DNA of 5,059 bases, from contig JASHXX010000400.1 of the NCBI GenBank assembly GCA_030043335.1, forward strand, positions 1-5,059, written 5' to 3'. Positions 1 to 5,059 of this stretch are shown here, one piece after another. The DNA is from Xanthobacteraceae bacterium (GTDB lineage: Bacteria > Pseudomonadota > Alphaproteobacteria > Rhizobiales > Xanthobacteraceae). Both the position numbers and the translations under genes were made by a program. Each line of letters begins with the position of its first letter. Within the stretch, counting starts at the first letter, position 1. The notes under the pieces are model-generated. The model searched no databases and was not told where the DNA came from. It was given only the letters and a program-made list of their open reading frames with translations.

Positions 1-497
1 GGCTCGATGACTTCTATAAGAACGGGCTGGGCTACGCCAACGAGATGGCGCTTCGTCCGCAGACGCTTTACGGAATCGTCGATTCGCCGGTTGGTCTCGC
101 CGGCTGGATACTCGATCATGACATTCGCAGCTACCAGATGATCGCCCGCGTTTTCGACGGCAAGCCTGAAGGGCTGAGCCGCGACGACGTTCTCGACAAC
201 ATCACGCTCTATTGGCTGACGAATACCGCGATCTCTTCGGCTCGTCTTTACTGGGACACGAAGCATAATTTGCCGGCAGGCGGCTTCTTTGGCACGAGAG
301 GCGTCAAGCCTCCGGTGGGCGTGAGCGCGTTTGCTAAAGAAATTTATCAAGCGCCGAAGAGCTGGGCAGAGAAGGCGTATGTGAAGCTCATCTATTACCG
401 CAGCCATCCCAAAGGCACGCATTTCGCGGCCTGGGAACAGTCTGCGCTCTTCGTGTCTGATGTGCGCGCAACGTTCAAATCGCTTCGTTCGGTGTGA
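1..497 (+). CDS. Epoxide hydrolase (EPHX1-like alpha/beta hydrolase), C-terminal part
   Basis: This is the 3' end of a gene that begins before the window; codons are in frame from base 3 and give 164 residues before the TGA. Proteins of this family open epoxides to diols through an Asp nucleophile, a His/acid pair and Tyr residues of the lid. The nucleophile and the N-terminal EHN domain lie outside the window. Visible landmarks are RPQTLYGIVDSPVGLAGW after the lid entry, the lid segment NITLYWLTNT followed by SSARLYW, the block VGVSAFAKEIYQAP whose Glu (bases 339-341) aligns with the catalytic acid of microsomal epoxide hydrolase, and KGTHFAAWEQ whose His (420-422) is the catalytic base. The usual GGHFA reads GTHFA here. 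The order and spacing of the blocks match the family closely, so the family call is firm; the substrate is unknown. It could be annotated simply as alpha/beta hydrolase. Confidence 0.9.
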   Translation, partial: LDDFYKNGLGYANEMALRPQTLYGIVDSPVGLAGWILDHDIRSYQMIARVFDGKPEGLSRDDVLDNITLYWLTNTAISSARLYWDTKHNLPAGGFFGTRGVKPPVGVSAFAKEIYQAPKSWAEKAYVKLIYYRSHPKGTHFAAWEQSALFVSDVRATFKSLRSV

Positions 498-508
498 CAA
501 TGAGAAGA

Positions 509-535
509 ACGGCGCGCGTGTCCGGCGCGCGCCGT
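509..535 (-). terminator. GC hairpin between convergent genes, probable terminator
   Basis: A perfect 10-bp inverted repeat (arm ACGGCGCGCG at 509-518, mirrored at 526-535) encloses a 7-base loop. Read on the minus strand it is followed by TCTTCTCATT, a loosely T-rich tail, so it fits best as the terminator of the minus-strand DUF4267 gene that ends at 598. Read on the plus strand it starts 12 bases after the epoxide hydrolase stop but is followed by ACCCCCTA, with no T run. It may serve both convergent genes; termination in the plus direction is inferred only from position. Confidence 0.5.
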
Positions 536-597
536 ACCCCCTATACGCCAATAGCCCGCCTTCACATCCGGCGAATACGGTTTCTTCGCGAATTTGA

Positions 598-971
598 TCA
601 ATCGATTAACAGCAATCCGCTAATAATCAGCATCGCAACTGCCGTGCTGCCATGTACGCCGAACGCGATGGTCCTGCTACCGCCTTGGCGCAACACGATC
701 ATGGCGTCAGCGATAGGGATGAGAGTGGCGATTAGCATGAACCAACCAAGGGCGTGTGCGGACCCGTAAGCTATAGCATCGCGGCGAACAGTCCCGATGC
801 AATGTCACGAATACCCTTAGCGGATAGATAGGCTCGCGAATGGGACTCGATGGCTGCCGGTACGCCGTAAGCCACGGCTGCTGTTGACGGTGCCAGCAGA
901 AAGCGGCAGCCGATAAAAATGATCGCAGCTGCGATCACTCCCGACAGGTAGAAACCGATGCTTGTGATCAT
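598..971 (-). pseudogene. DUF4267-type small membrane protein, frameshifted
   Basis: From the ATG at 971-969 the reading frame gives 66 residues (MITSIGFYLSGVIAAAII...) and hits TAG at 773-771. Two bases on, a second frame continues without a break from 771 to a TGA at 600-598 (AYGSAHALGWFMLIATLIPI, then VLRQGGSRTIAFGVHG and a hydrophobic tail). Restoring one missing base near 772-776 gives a 124-residue protein with about four hydrophobic segments, the usual size and pattern of DUF4267 proteins: KGIRDIASG in the first half, then GWFML, a polar IADA-type turn and the GGS..AFGVHG block. The function of this family is not known; an inner-membrane location follows from the hydrophobicity. The family call rests on remembered pattern, not a search. 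Either the gene is broken or there is a one-base sequence error. An AGCGGA sequence sits upstream of the ATG as a weak ribosome site. The antisense frame over 494-769 is a shadow. Confidence 0.7.
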
Positions 972-1054
972 GCGTTCCGCTCTCAGTCAACGCTCGGACC
1001 TTTGCACTCCCACCGGGCCCGAATGGCTCGGCACCGTTTGACCCGAAGCTGACT

Positions 1055-1094
1055 TCACAGAAAGGCGCCGGCGAGGTGAGCCCGCCGGCGCCTT
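1055..1094 (-). terminator. Intrinsic terminator of the AhpD-like gene
   Basis: A perfect 12-bp inverted repeat (AAGGCGCCGGCG at 1062-1073 against 1083-1094) encloses a 9-base loop. Transcribed from the minus strand, the stem ends in CCTTT and continues TCTGTG, a short T-rich tail. It begins 5 bases after the stop codon of the AhpD-like gene (1100), exactly where a terminator is expected. It separates that gene from the DUF4267 gene starting at 971, so the two are probably not a tight operon. Confidence 0.75.
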
Positions 1095-1099
1095 GGATT

Positions 1100-1648
1100 T
1101 CAGGCGGCCCAGGCCTGAGCCTGGAACGGCGCCTCGAGAGCAGGCTTCGTGATGCTGCCGGTGTAGTTCGTGATCGTTGACGCGGCGACCGCGGCGATCA
1201 CTTCGAGGAGCTGATCTTTGCCGAAACCGGCCGCGAGGAATCGATCGACGTCCTGATCGTTGAGGCGCCCGCGCTTTTCGATCATCGTTTTTGCCAGTGC
1301 CGACAGCGCGGCGAATTTGCTGTCCTTGGGCAGACGACCGTCACGAATGGCCCGCACATCCGCAGCATCGGTCCCCTCTTTGAGCGCCAGCGCGGTATGG
1401 AACGCGACGGCCCAGGTGCAGGCGTTGGTCACCGCGTCGGTGAGCAACACGACCTGGACCTGCGCTTCCGTGAAGCTGCCGCCGTGCACGCTGCCGAACA
1501 GTCCGACCAGACTGTTGATCAGTACCGGAGATGTCGCCATGACTCCGGCGATGTTCGGGATCATGCCGAAAGCCGATTGTAATTGTCGCAAGGCCGGCCT
1601 CGAACGTTCGGGGGCGGATTCAATTGTGTGAACCGGAAAGTTTGTCAT
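1100..1648 (-). CDS. AhpD/carboxymuconolactone decarboxylase-family protein, active site degenerate
   Basis: The 182-residue protein has the all-helical fold pattern of the AhpD-like (CMD) superfamily, whose best-known members reduce peroxides or recycle AhpC through a CxxC pair, a relay Glu and a His. Typical landmarks are the N-terminal GMIPNIAGVMATSPVL, the core FTEAQVQVVLLTDAVTNAC followed by TWAVAFHTALALKEG, and a C-terminal LLEVIAAVAASTITNYTG block ending in FQAQAWAA. Cys77 and His84 are present, but the position of the second Cys is Ala80 and the position usually held by Glu is Gln65, so the usual disulphide chemistry is doubtful. No signal peptide is seen; it is probably cytoplasmic. 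The start at 1648 (MTNFP) is chosen because AAAAGGA lies 8 bases upstream; the frame is open back to an ATG at 1702, but the extra 18 residues look non-coding. It stands alone, upstream of its own terminator, and is divergent from the decarboxylase gene. Confidence 0.88.
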   Translation of the reverse strand: MTNFPVHTIESAPERSRPALRQLQSAFGMIPNIAGVMATSPVLINSLVGLFGSVHGGSFTEAQVQVVLLTDAVTNACTWAVAFHTALALKEGTDAADVRAIRDGRLPKDSKFAALSALAKTMIEKRGRLNDQDVDRFLAAGFGKDQLLEVIAAVAASTITNYTGSITKPALEAPFQAQAWAA

Positions 1649-1656
1649 GTCGGTCA

Positions 1657-1663
1657 TCCTTTT
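1657..1663 (-). promoter_or_regulatory. Ribosome binding site that fixes the AhpD-like start
   Basis: On the minus strand AAAAGGA ends 8 bases before the ATG at 1648-1646. Another in-frame ATG at 1657-1655 overlaps the motif itself and the one at 1702 has no such motif, so the site supports the 182-residue product. Confidence 0.6.
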
Positions 1664-1877
1664 ATTTGAGTGAGCTTCTGTTTGCCGCCCGATCATCGCC
1701 ACGCACGCCCGCTCGCCGAATGCATCGACCGCGGCGACACCATGGCACTGGTCATCGACGCACCAGGGAACACTGGGCGGACTTCACGCGGCTTGAACGG
1801 CTGTCGGCGTTCTCCGTTCCAATGTGCTCAGAAATTAGCCAATGGACGGAGCCGACTTTTGAACGCATCTTTGGTGA

Positions 1878-1911
1878 GAAGAACGCCATGCGGCCGGCGT
1901 CTTCGCTTTTT
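1878..1911 (+). promoter_or_regulatory. Terminator-like hairpin in the decarboxylase leader (possible attenuator)
   Basis: GAAGAACGCC (1878-1887) pairs with GGCGTCTTC (1896-1904) as 9 base pairs with one bulged A at 1883 and an 8-base loop. It is followed by GC and five T (1907-1911). This is the form of a plus-strand intrinsic terminator, but it sits about 97 bases before the decarboxylase start and not after a gene. The 8 bases GGCGTTCT at 1806-1813 are exactly complementary to 1880-1887 and could form a competing structure. Seen: the complementarity and the T run. Inferred: any attenuation. The region must be transcribed from upstream of 1800 for this to matter. Confidence 0.3.
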
Positions 1912-1992
1912 ACGCGACCTACCCCTGAACTCGAGCGCGCCCGGCGGGTTCCCTTTTTGGACGCCGCAAGGTTGGCGGCGGTCGTGGCAGCG

Positions 1993-1999
1993 AAGGAGG
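1993..1999 (+). promoter_or_regulatory. Strong ribosome binding site for the decarboxylase
   Basis: AAGGAGG, a near-perfect anti-16S match, lies 8 bases before the ATG at 2008. It settles the start against the internal ATG at 2032 (Met9), which has no such site. It suggests efficient translation. Confidence 0.85.
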
Positions 2000-2007
2000 A
2001 ATAAGCG

Positions 2008-3714
2008 ATGTCCAACAGCCCCAACCGACGAATGAAAATCGGCGACTTCCTGCTTTGCCGCCTCAAGGAGGCCGGCGTCCGGCACCTGTTCGGCGTTCCT
2101 GGCGACTACAACCTCGAACTGTTGCAGCAGCTCCAGGACACCGGCGCGCTGAAGTGGATCGGCACGTGCAGCGAGCTCAATGCGTCCTATGCGGCGGATG
2201 GCTACGCTCGGTTGAACGGCCTGGGTGCGCTGCTGGTGACGAACGGCGTCGGCGCGCTCAGCGCGATCAACGGTGTAGGCGGCTCCTATAGCGAGCACGT
2301 CCCGGTCATCTGCATCGCCGGATCGATTCCGCTCCGGTCCGTCGAACGCGGCCTGGGGATGCACCACACGATGGCCGATGGCAGCTATGACCATTTCCTC
2401 GACGCCTACGCGCACGTAACTGCCGCGCACGCCAGGCTCACCCCGCGCAACGCGGCTGTCGAGATCGACAGGCTGATCCTCACCGCCTGGCGGGAGAAAC
2501 GACCGGTGTACATGGAGCTGCCGTCCGACATTGCCTACCTGGACATCGAGGTTCCGGCGGATCCACTGACGCTTGCCGACGCGCCAAGCGACCCGGAACG
2601 GCTGCGTTCGTGCATCGCCGCGATCGTGAGGCGACTGTCCGCCGCCAAGTCGCCGGCGATCCTTGTGGATTCGGACGCGGACCGGTTCGGCGTTGCGCCT
2701 GAACTCATGCAACTGGCCGAGAAGATGCAGATTCCAATAGCAGTGATCAACACGGCCAAATCGGTGATCGACGAGCCGTTCCCGCATTATCTCGGCATCT
2801 ACATCGGCAAGCCAAGCGAACCGCATGTGCGCGAGGCGATCGAGACCAGCGATTGCCTGCTCGCCATCGGTTACCGGCCGCTCGAGGTGACCACGGGCGA
2901 CTTCTCGGCCTCGCTGCCCGCCAACACGATCCACGCCCGCGGCCACTCCGTGGACGTCGGCGATGACAACTATCAAGCGGTGACGCTCAAGGAAGTCCTC
3001 AACGGCGTAATCGATGCAATCCCGCGCGCCACCAGCCGCGCTTCGCGTCCTGTCGCGCCTGCGGTGGCGCGCCCGCATGCCGATCCATCCGCTAAACTCA
3101 CTCAGGCGGCCTACTGGCAGGCGATGCAGGGCTACCTCCGCGAGGGCGACGTCCTGTTCGTCGACAACGGCACGTCATACGCTCTCTTCGGCCTGAAGTT
3201 TCCGCCGAAATGCACCTTCGTTGGGTCGGTCAATTGGGGATCGATCGGCTATTCGGTCGGTGCCCTGCTCGGCACCCTGACCGCAGCGCCGGAACGCCGT
3301 CACATTCTGTTCGTGGGCGACGGTTCTTTTCAGGTCACCGCGCAGGAGCTGTCGACCATTCTGCGACACGACCACAAACCGGTTATCTTTCTCATCAACA
3401 ACGGCGGGTACACGATCGAACGCGGCTATCTCGGCAAGACCGAGACCTACAACGACATCGCCAACTGGTCCTATGCCGATCTGCCGAAGGTGTTCCGCCG
3501 CGACACCCGGGCACGATCGTTCGTCGTCAAAACCGTCAATGACCTGCAAGACGCGCTCGCCGCGCCGAACGACACGTTGATTTTCGTCGAATCCATCATG
3601 GACCCGCACGACGCGCTCGCCCCGGTGATGAACAGCAGCAACAAGGGGGCCGACCTCGACTACGGGCCCCGCGGCCCGCAACGCTCCGATAACCAGCTCC
3701 GGCCGGTCCAATAA
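2008..3714 (+). CDS. Thiamine-diphosphate 2-oxo acid decarboxylase (pyruvate/indolepyruvate decarboxylase family)
   Basis: The complete 568-residue protein has the length of Zymomonas pyruvate decarboxylase and the usual three domains: the pyrimidine-binding domain (about 10-180), a central domain (about 195-340) and the diphosphate-binding domain (about 365-540). The family uses ThDP and Mg2+ to convert a 2-oxo acid to an aldehyde and CO2. Visible catalytic landmarks are Asp33 in GVPGDYNLELL, the cofactor-activating Glu56 in CSELNASYAADGYAR, the paired His119-His120 in GMHHTMADG, the ThDP/Mg2+ motif starting GDGS at 437-440 and ending NN at 464-465, and Glu471 in GGYTIER, followed by YNDIANWSYADLP. 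All residues expected of a working decarboxylase, rather than of an acetolactate synthase or oxalyl-CoA decarboxylase, are present. The block VNWGSIGYS (about 408-416) looks more like indolepyruvate/branched-chain oxo-acid decarboxylases (WGSIGY) than Zymomonas pyruvate decarboxylase (WGHIGW). A substrate larger than pyruvate is therefore likely, though not proven. It is cytoplasmic. A hydrophilic tail (about 543-568, with DYGPRGPQ) extends past the folded domain. It appears to be a single-gene unit with its own leader. Confidence 0.93.
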   Translation: MSNSPNRRMKIGDFLLCRLKEAGVRHLFGVPGDYNLELLQQLQDTGALKWIGTCSELNASYAADGYARLNGLGALLVTNGVGALSAINGVGGSYSEHVPVICIAGSIPLRSVERGLGMHHTMADGSYDHFLDAYAHVTAAHARLTPRNAAVEIDRLILTAWREKRPVYMELPSDIAYLDIEVPADPLTLADAPSDPERLRSCIAAIVRRLSAAKSPAILVDSDADRFGVAPELMQLAEKMQIPIAVINTAKSVIDEPFPHYLGIYIGKPSEPHVREAIETSDCLLAIGYRPLEVTTGDFSASLPANTIHARGHSVDVGDDNYQAVTLKEVLNGVIDAIPRATSRASRPVAPAVARPHADPSAKLTQAAYWQAMQGYLREGDVLFVDNGTSYALFGLKFPPKCTFVGSVNWGSIGYSVGALLGTLTAAPERRHILFVGDGSFQVTAQELSTILRHDHKPVIFLINNGGYTIERGYLGKTETYNDIANWSYADLPKVFRRDTRARSFVVKTVNDLQDALAAPNDTLIFVESIMDPHDALAPVMNSSNKGADLDYGPRGPQRSDNQLRPVQ

Positions 3715-3731
3715 TCTTTGCTGCAATGCCT

Positions 3732-3759
3732 GTGTCCGCAAACGGCACTAAACGGACAC
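3732..3759 (+). repeat. Inverted repeat after the decarboxylase gene
   Basis: GTGTCCG (3732-3738) is mirrored by CGGACAC (3753-3759) around a 14-base loop, starting 18 bases after the decarboxylase stop. No T run follows on the plus strand, so it is at best a weak or Rho-assisted terminator. It may equally be a degenerate copy of a dispersed intergenic repeat. Confidence 0.35.
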
Positions 3760-3840
3760 GCACATCACGCTCGGCCATGCCCGCTTTCATGTCCGCGTTC
3801 GGCAATTGTGAACACCGATCGAATTTTGCGAAATGTCCGC
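3733..3840 (+). repeat. Three spaced copies of TGTCCGC in the intergenic gap
   Basis: TGTCCGC occurs at 3733-3739, 3790-3796 and 3834-3840, the last two as ATGTCCGC, with a mirrored CGGACA at 3753-3758. Three copies of a 7-base word in about 110 bases exceed what chance predicts. The start-to-start spacings (57 and 44 bases) are irregular, which fits remnants of a dispersed repeat better than an ordered operator array. The gap has no plausible gene; the open frame crossing it at 3726-3938 shows no recognisable protein pattern. Confidence 0.4.
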
Positions 3841-3870
3841 TGGTGACCCATCTCGGACGTCGGTCGTTCG

Positions 3871-3898
3871 TCGACAATCTGACAGGCCATTTGATACC
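3871..3898 (+). promoter_or_regulatory. Weak sigma-70-like promoter candidate for the phosphoesterase
   Basis: TCGACA (3871-3876, five of six matches to TTGACA) is followed 16 bases later by GATACC (3893-3898, three of six matches to TATAAT). It lies about 36 bases before the ATG at 3935. The -10 match is poor, so this is only a positional candidate. Confidence 0.2.
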
Positions 3899-3923
3899 CT
3901 CATTTCGGGAGCGACAACTGACC

Positions 3924-3928
3924 GGAGG
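3924..3928 (+). promoter_or_regulatory. Ribosome binding site of the phosphoesterase
   Basis: GGAGG lies 6 bases before the ATG at 3935 and, with the signal peptide that follows directly, fixes this start. Confidence 0.75.
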
Positions 3929-3934
3929 ACGATC

Positions 3935-5059
3935 ATGATCAGCCGCCGCGCTCTTTTCTCGTCTTTGGCTCTGCTTCCGGCCTTGCGGCCGCAGACTGCC
4001 GTCGCTCAGCAGACCAGCGGTGGCAACTCCGCTCTTTCGTTTGCCGTCTATGGTGACTCGCGGTCGATGATGTACCTCCCGTACAAATCGGATCAGAAGG
4101 AAGACGCGATCAAGCTGATGGTCGAAATGTTCGAACTGGTTCTTCCCGAAAAAGTCGCGGAGGAAGTCGTCAGAAGGGACGTAAGACTCACCTACGATCC
4201 GTCCACCAACGAACTAATCCAAATCGTCATACCATTTGAGACTCGAAGCGAAGTGAGCACTTTGACGGTCGATAAGGGCTGGGTCACGGAGGCATCCGTT
4301 GAAGATGTGAAGCTGCTTCCCGGCGTACGTCGCACGATGTTTCGTTTGCAGGGCGGCGAGTGGGTTGCCCGCGGGGTTGTGAAAGATATCCAGAGCGGCC
4401 GGGCCAAGTTCATAGTGAACACCGGAGACATGGTTTGGTGGGGTAATCAAGGCGCCACGCCTTCCGAAAACCCGTACTGGAAGCTGGTGGACGAGGACGT
4501 ACTGAAGCAATTGCCGGCCCCTGATCAGCAGATGCAGGCTGCCGGCTTGCCCGGCCGTGTTTTCCCCGCCGTAGGCAATCACGAAGTATGGGACGACACC
4601 GACGTCCAGGGCCTGTTGCAGGCTTTTCCATACCTGAAGCAGTTCGGCGTTTCCGACAAACGGCTCATCTATAAGTTCGATTACGGCGGCGCTCGTTTTA
4701 TTTTCCTGTGGACCGGCAAATACGACTACCGCTCGCCATCATCTTGGGATGCTGATCGGCCTCAGTTCGAAGCGCAGATGAAGGAGTTGAAGACGTGGTT
4801 GGATGAAGCCCGGGCTGCGGGCACCCGTAAGGTTTTCATCAGCTTCCACGCTCCGGCCTTCTGCCGCTCCGGCATGGGCCCGATCCCCGAGCCGCAAAAT
4901 CCCCACAAGACCATTGCCTCATACGCGAAGGACCTCGAATTGGTCGTGTTCAACGGGCACGTTCACACGACCGAGTTGTTCGAGGTAGACGGCGTGAAGT
5001 ATCTGGTGCTGGGCGGCGGCGGCGCAGAACAGGACCCAATTCTTCCGGGCCGCACCGCC
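3935..5059 (+). CDS. Exported calcineurin-like metallophosphoesterase, 3' end missing
   Basis: The frame is open from the ATG to the window edge, giving 375 residues and no stop. The N-terminus MISRRALFSSLALLPAL with a later AVAQQ is a signal peptide; SRRALF resembles a twin-arginine (Tat) motif, and cleavage after Ala24 is likely, so the enzyme probably acts in the periplasm. The metal-binding blocks of the calcineurin-like superfamily appear in order: GDSR (Asp41), NTGDMVWWG (Asp165), GNHE (Asn215, His216), FHAP (His305) and GHVH (His342, His344). These would bind two metal ions and hydrolyse a phosphomonoester or phosphodiester; the substrate is unknown. Motif I lacks the usual DxH His (Arg43 instead), as in several related subfamilies. 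The roughly 115 residues between motifs I and II are longer than the minimal fold needs and form an inserted segment with many charged residues. A few codons rare in this window (AGA, AGG, CTA, ATA) cluster at 4172-4231 inside it. The downstream neighbour is not visible. Confidence 0.88.
   Translation, partial: MISRRALFSSLALLPALRPQTAVAQQTSGGNSALSFAVYGDSRSMMYLPYKSDQKEDAIKLMVEMFELVLPEKVAEEVVRRDVRLTYDPSTNELIQIVIPFETRSEVSTLTVDKGWVTEASVEDVKLLPGVRRTMFRLQGGEWVARGVVKDIQSGRAKFIVNTGDMVWWGNQGATPSENPYWKLVDEDVLKQLPAPDQQMQAAGLPGRVFPAVGNHEVWDDTDVQGLLQAFPYLKQFGVSDKRLIYKFDYGGARFIFLWTGKYDYRSPSSWDADRPQFEAQMKELKTWLDEARAAGTRKVFISFHAPAFCRSGMGPIPEPQNPHKTIASYAKDLELVVFNGHVHTTELFEVDGVKYLVLGGGGAEQDPILPGRTA

Larger units (their letters stand above)
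1649..2007. other. Divergent intergenic region between the AhpD-like and decarboxylase genes
   Basis: These 359 bases separate two divergent genes and must hold both promoters. I find no convincing sigma-70 pair in either direction; a TTGAAC at 1793-1798 has no good -10 partner. The stretch holds several inverted repeats: GAACGG/CCGTTC (1795-1800 and 1814-1819, 13-base loop), a bulged hairpin with T run (1878-1911, listed separately), and CGCCGC/GCGGCG (1962-1967 and 1975-1980, 7-base loop). Several open frames cross it. The one ending at 2004, just before the decarboxylase, could start at an ATG at 1822 (60 residues), but it has no ribosome site and no family that I recognise. I treat the region as regulatory and untranslated leader. 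Confidence 0.5.

Noticed and set aside
494..769. Open frame of 91 codons on the plus strand after the epoxide hydrolase
   Set aside because: It lies antisense to the second half of the DUF4267-like gene, which has a clear protein pattern, and its own translation looks random.
1649..1702. N-terminal extension of the AhpD-like protein to an ATG at 1702
   Set aside because: The extra 18 residues resemble no family start, and the ribosome site AAAAGGA lies inside them, 8 bases before the ATG at 1648.
1670..2035. Plus-strand frame containing ATG at 1742 (MALVIDAPGN...)
   Set aside because: The opening looks protein-like but the rest is Arg/Pro-rich with no recognisable fold, overlaps the decarboxylase start in another frame, and has no ribosome site.
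1828..3078. Long minus-strand open frame of 416 codons
   Set aside because: It is the antisense shadow of the decarboxylase; the translation is Arg/His/Val/Gly-rich with no family pattern, as expected opposite a GC-rich gene.
3175..3741. Minus-strand open frame of 188 codons opposite the 3' end of the decarboxylase
   Set aside because: It is antisense to the ThDP-binding domain and its translation shows no family pattern.
4192..4631. Three overlapping minus-strand open frames within the phosphoesterase
   Set aside because: They are shadows of the plus-strand gene, which carries a signal peptide and all five metal motifs in one uninterrupted frame.
1..5059. A new defence, secretion or biosynthetic system spanning several genes
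   Set aside because: Strands alternate, genes are separated by terminators or gaps, and all five genes belong to known, widely scattered families; nothing shows that they act together.

Overview
The window is a GC-rich (about 60% by eye) chromosomal stretch from a proteobacterium. An alphaproteobacterium of the Rhizobiales/Bradyrhizobium kind is my best guess, from the style of the proteins (EPHX1-type epoxide hydrolase, rhizobial-looking 2-oxo acid decarboxylase, Tat-like phosphoesterase leader) and the scattered TGTCCGC words in one intergenic gap. Burkholderiales cannot be excluded. I see no rRNA, tRNA, CRISPR array, insertion sequence or phage gene.

Layout. Bases 1-497 (+) hold the C-terminal 164 residues of an epoxide hydrolase of the alpha/beta-hydrolase fold, cut by the window edge. 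It faces a DUF4267-type small membrane protein gene on the minus strand (971 to 598), which is broken by a one-base frameshift near 772-776. A strong GC hairpin (509-535) lies between the two convergent genes. Upstream of the broken gene, also on the minus strand, is a 182-residue AhpD/carboxymuconolactone decarboxylase-family protein (1648 to 1100) with its own intrinsic terminator (about 1055-1094). Its active-site pattern is degenerate: the second Cys and the relay Glu are replaced. A 359-base divergent intergenic region (1649-2007) follows. It contains a terminator-like hairpin with a T run and an upstream segment that could compete with it, which together resemble an attenuator. Next is a complete 568-residue thiamine-diphosphate 2-oxo acid decarboxylase of the pyruvate/indolepyruvate decarboxylase family (2008-3714, +), with a near-ideal ribosome binding site. 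After a 220-base gap with short repeated words comes an exported calcineurin-like metallophosphoesterase (3935 to beyond the right edge, +), with 375 residues visible and all five metal-motif blocks recognisable.

How they fit together. The genes look like independent metabolic or stress functions rather than one operon: each is preceded by its own gap or terminator, and strands alternate. The decarboxylase would turn a 2-oxo acid into an aldehyde. The epoxide hydrolase and AhpD-like protein suggest general handling of reactive compounds, but no shared pathway can be shown from the sequence. I did not find a convincing new multi-gene system. The observations most worth checking are the possible attenuator ahead of the decarboxylase, the degenerate AhpD-like active site, and the frameshifted DUF4267 gene.
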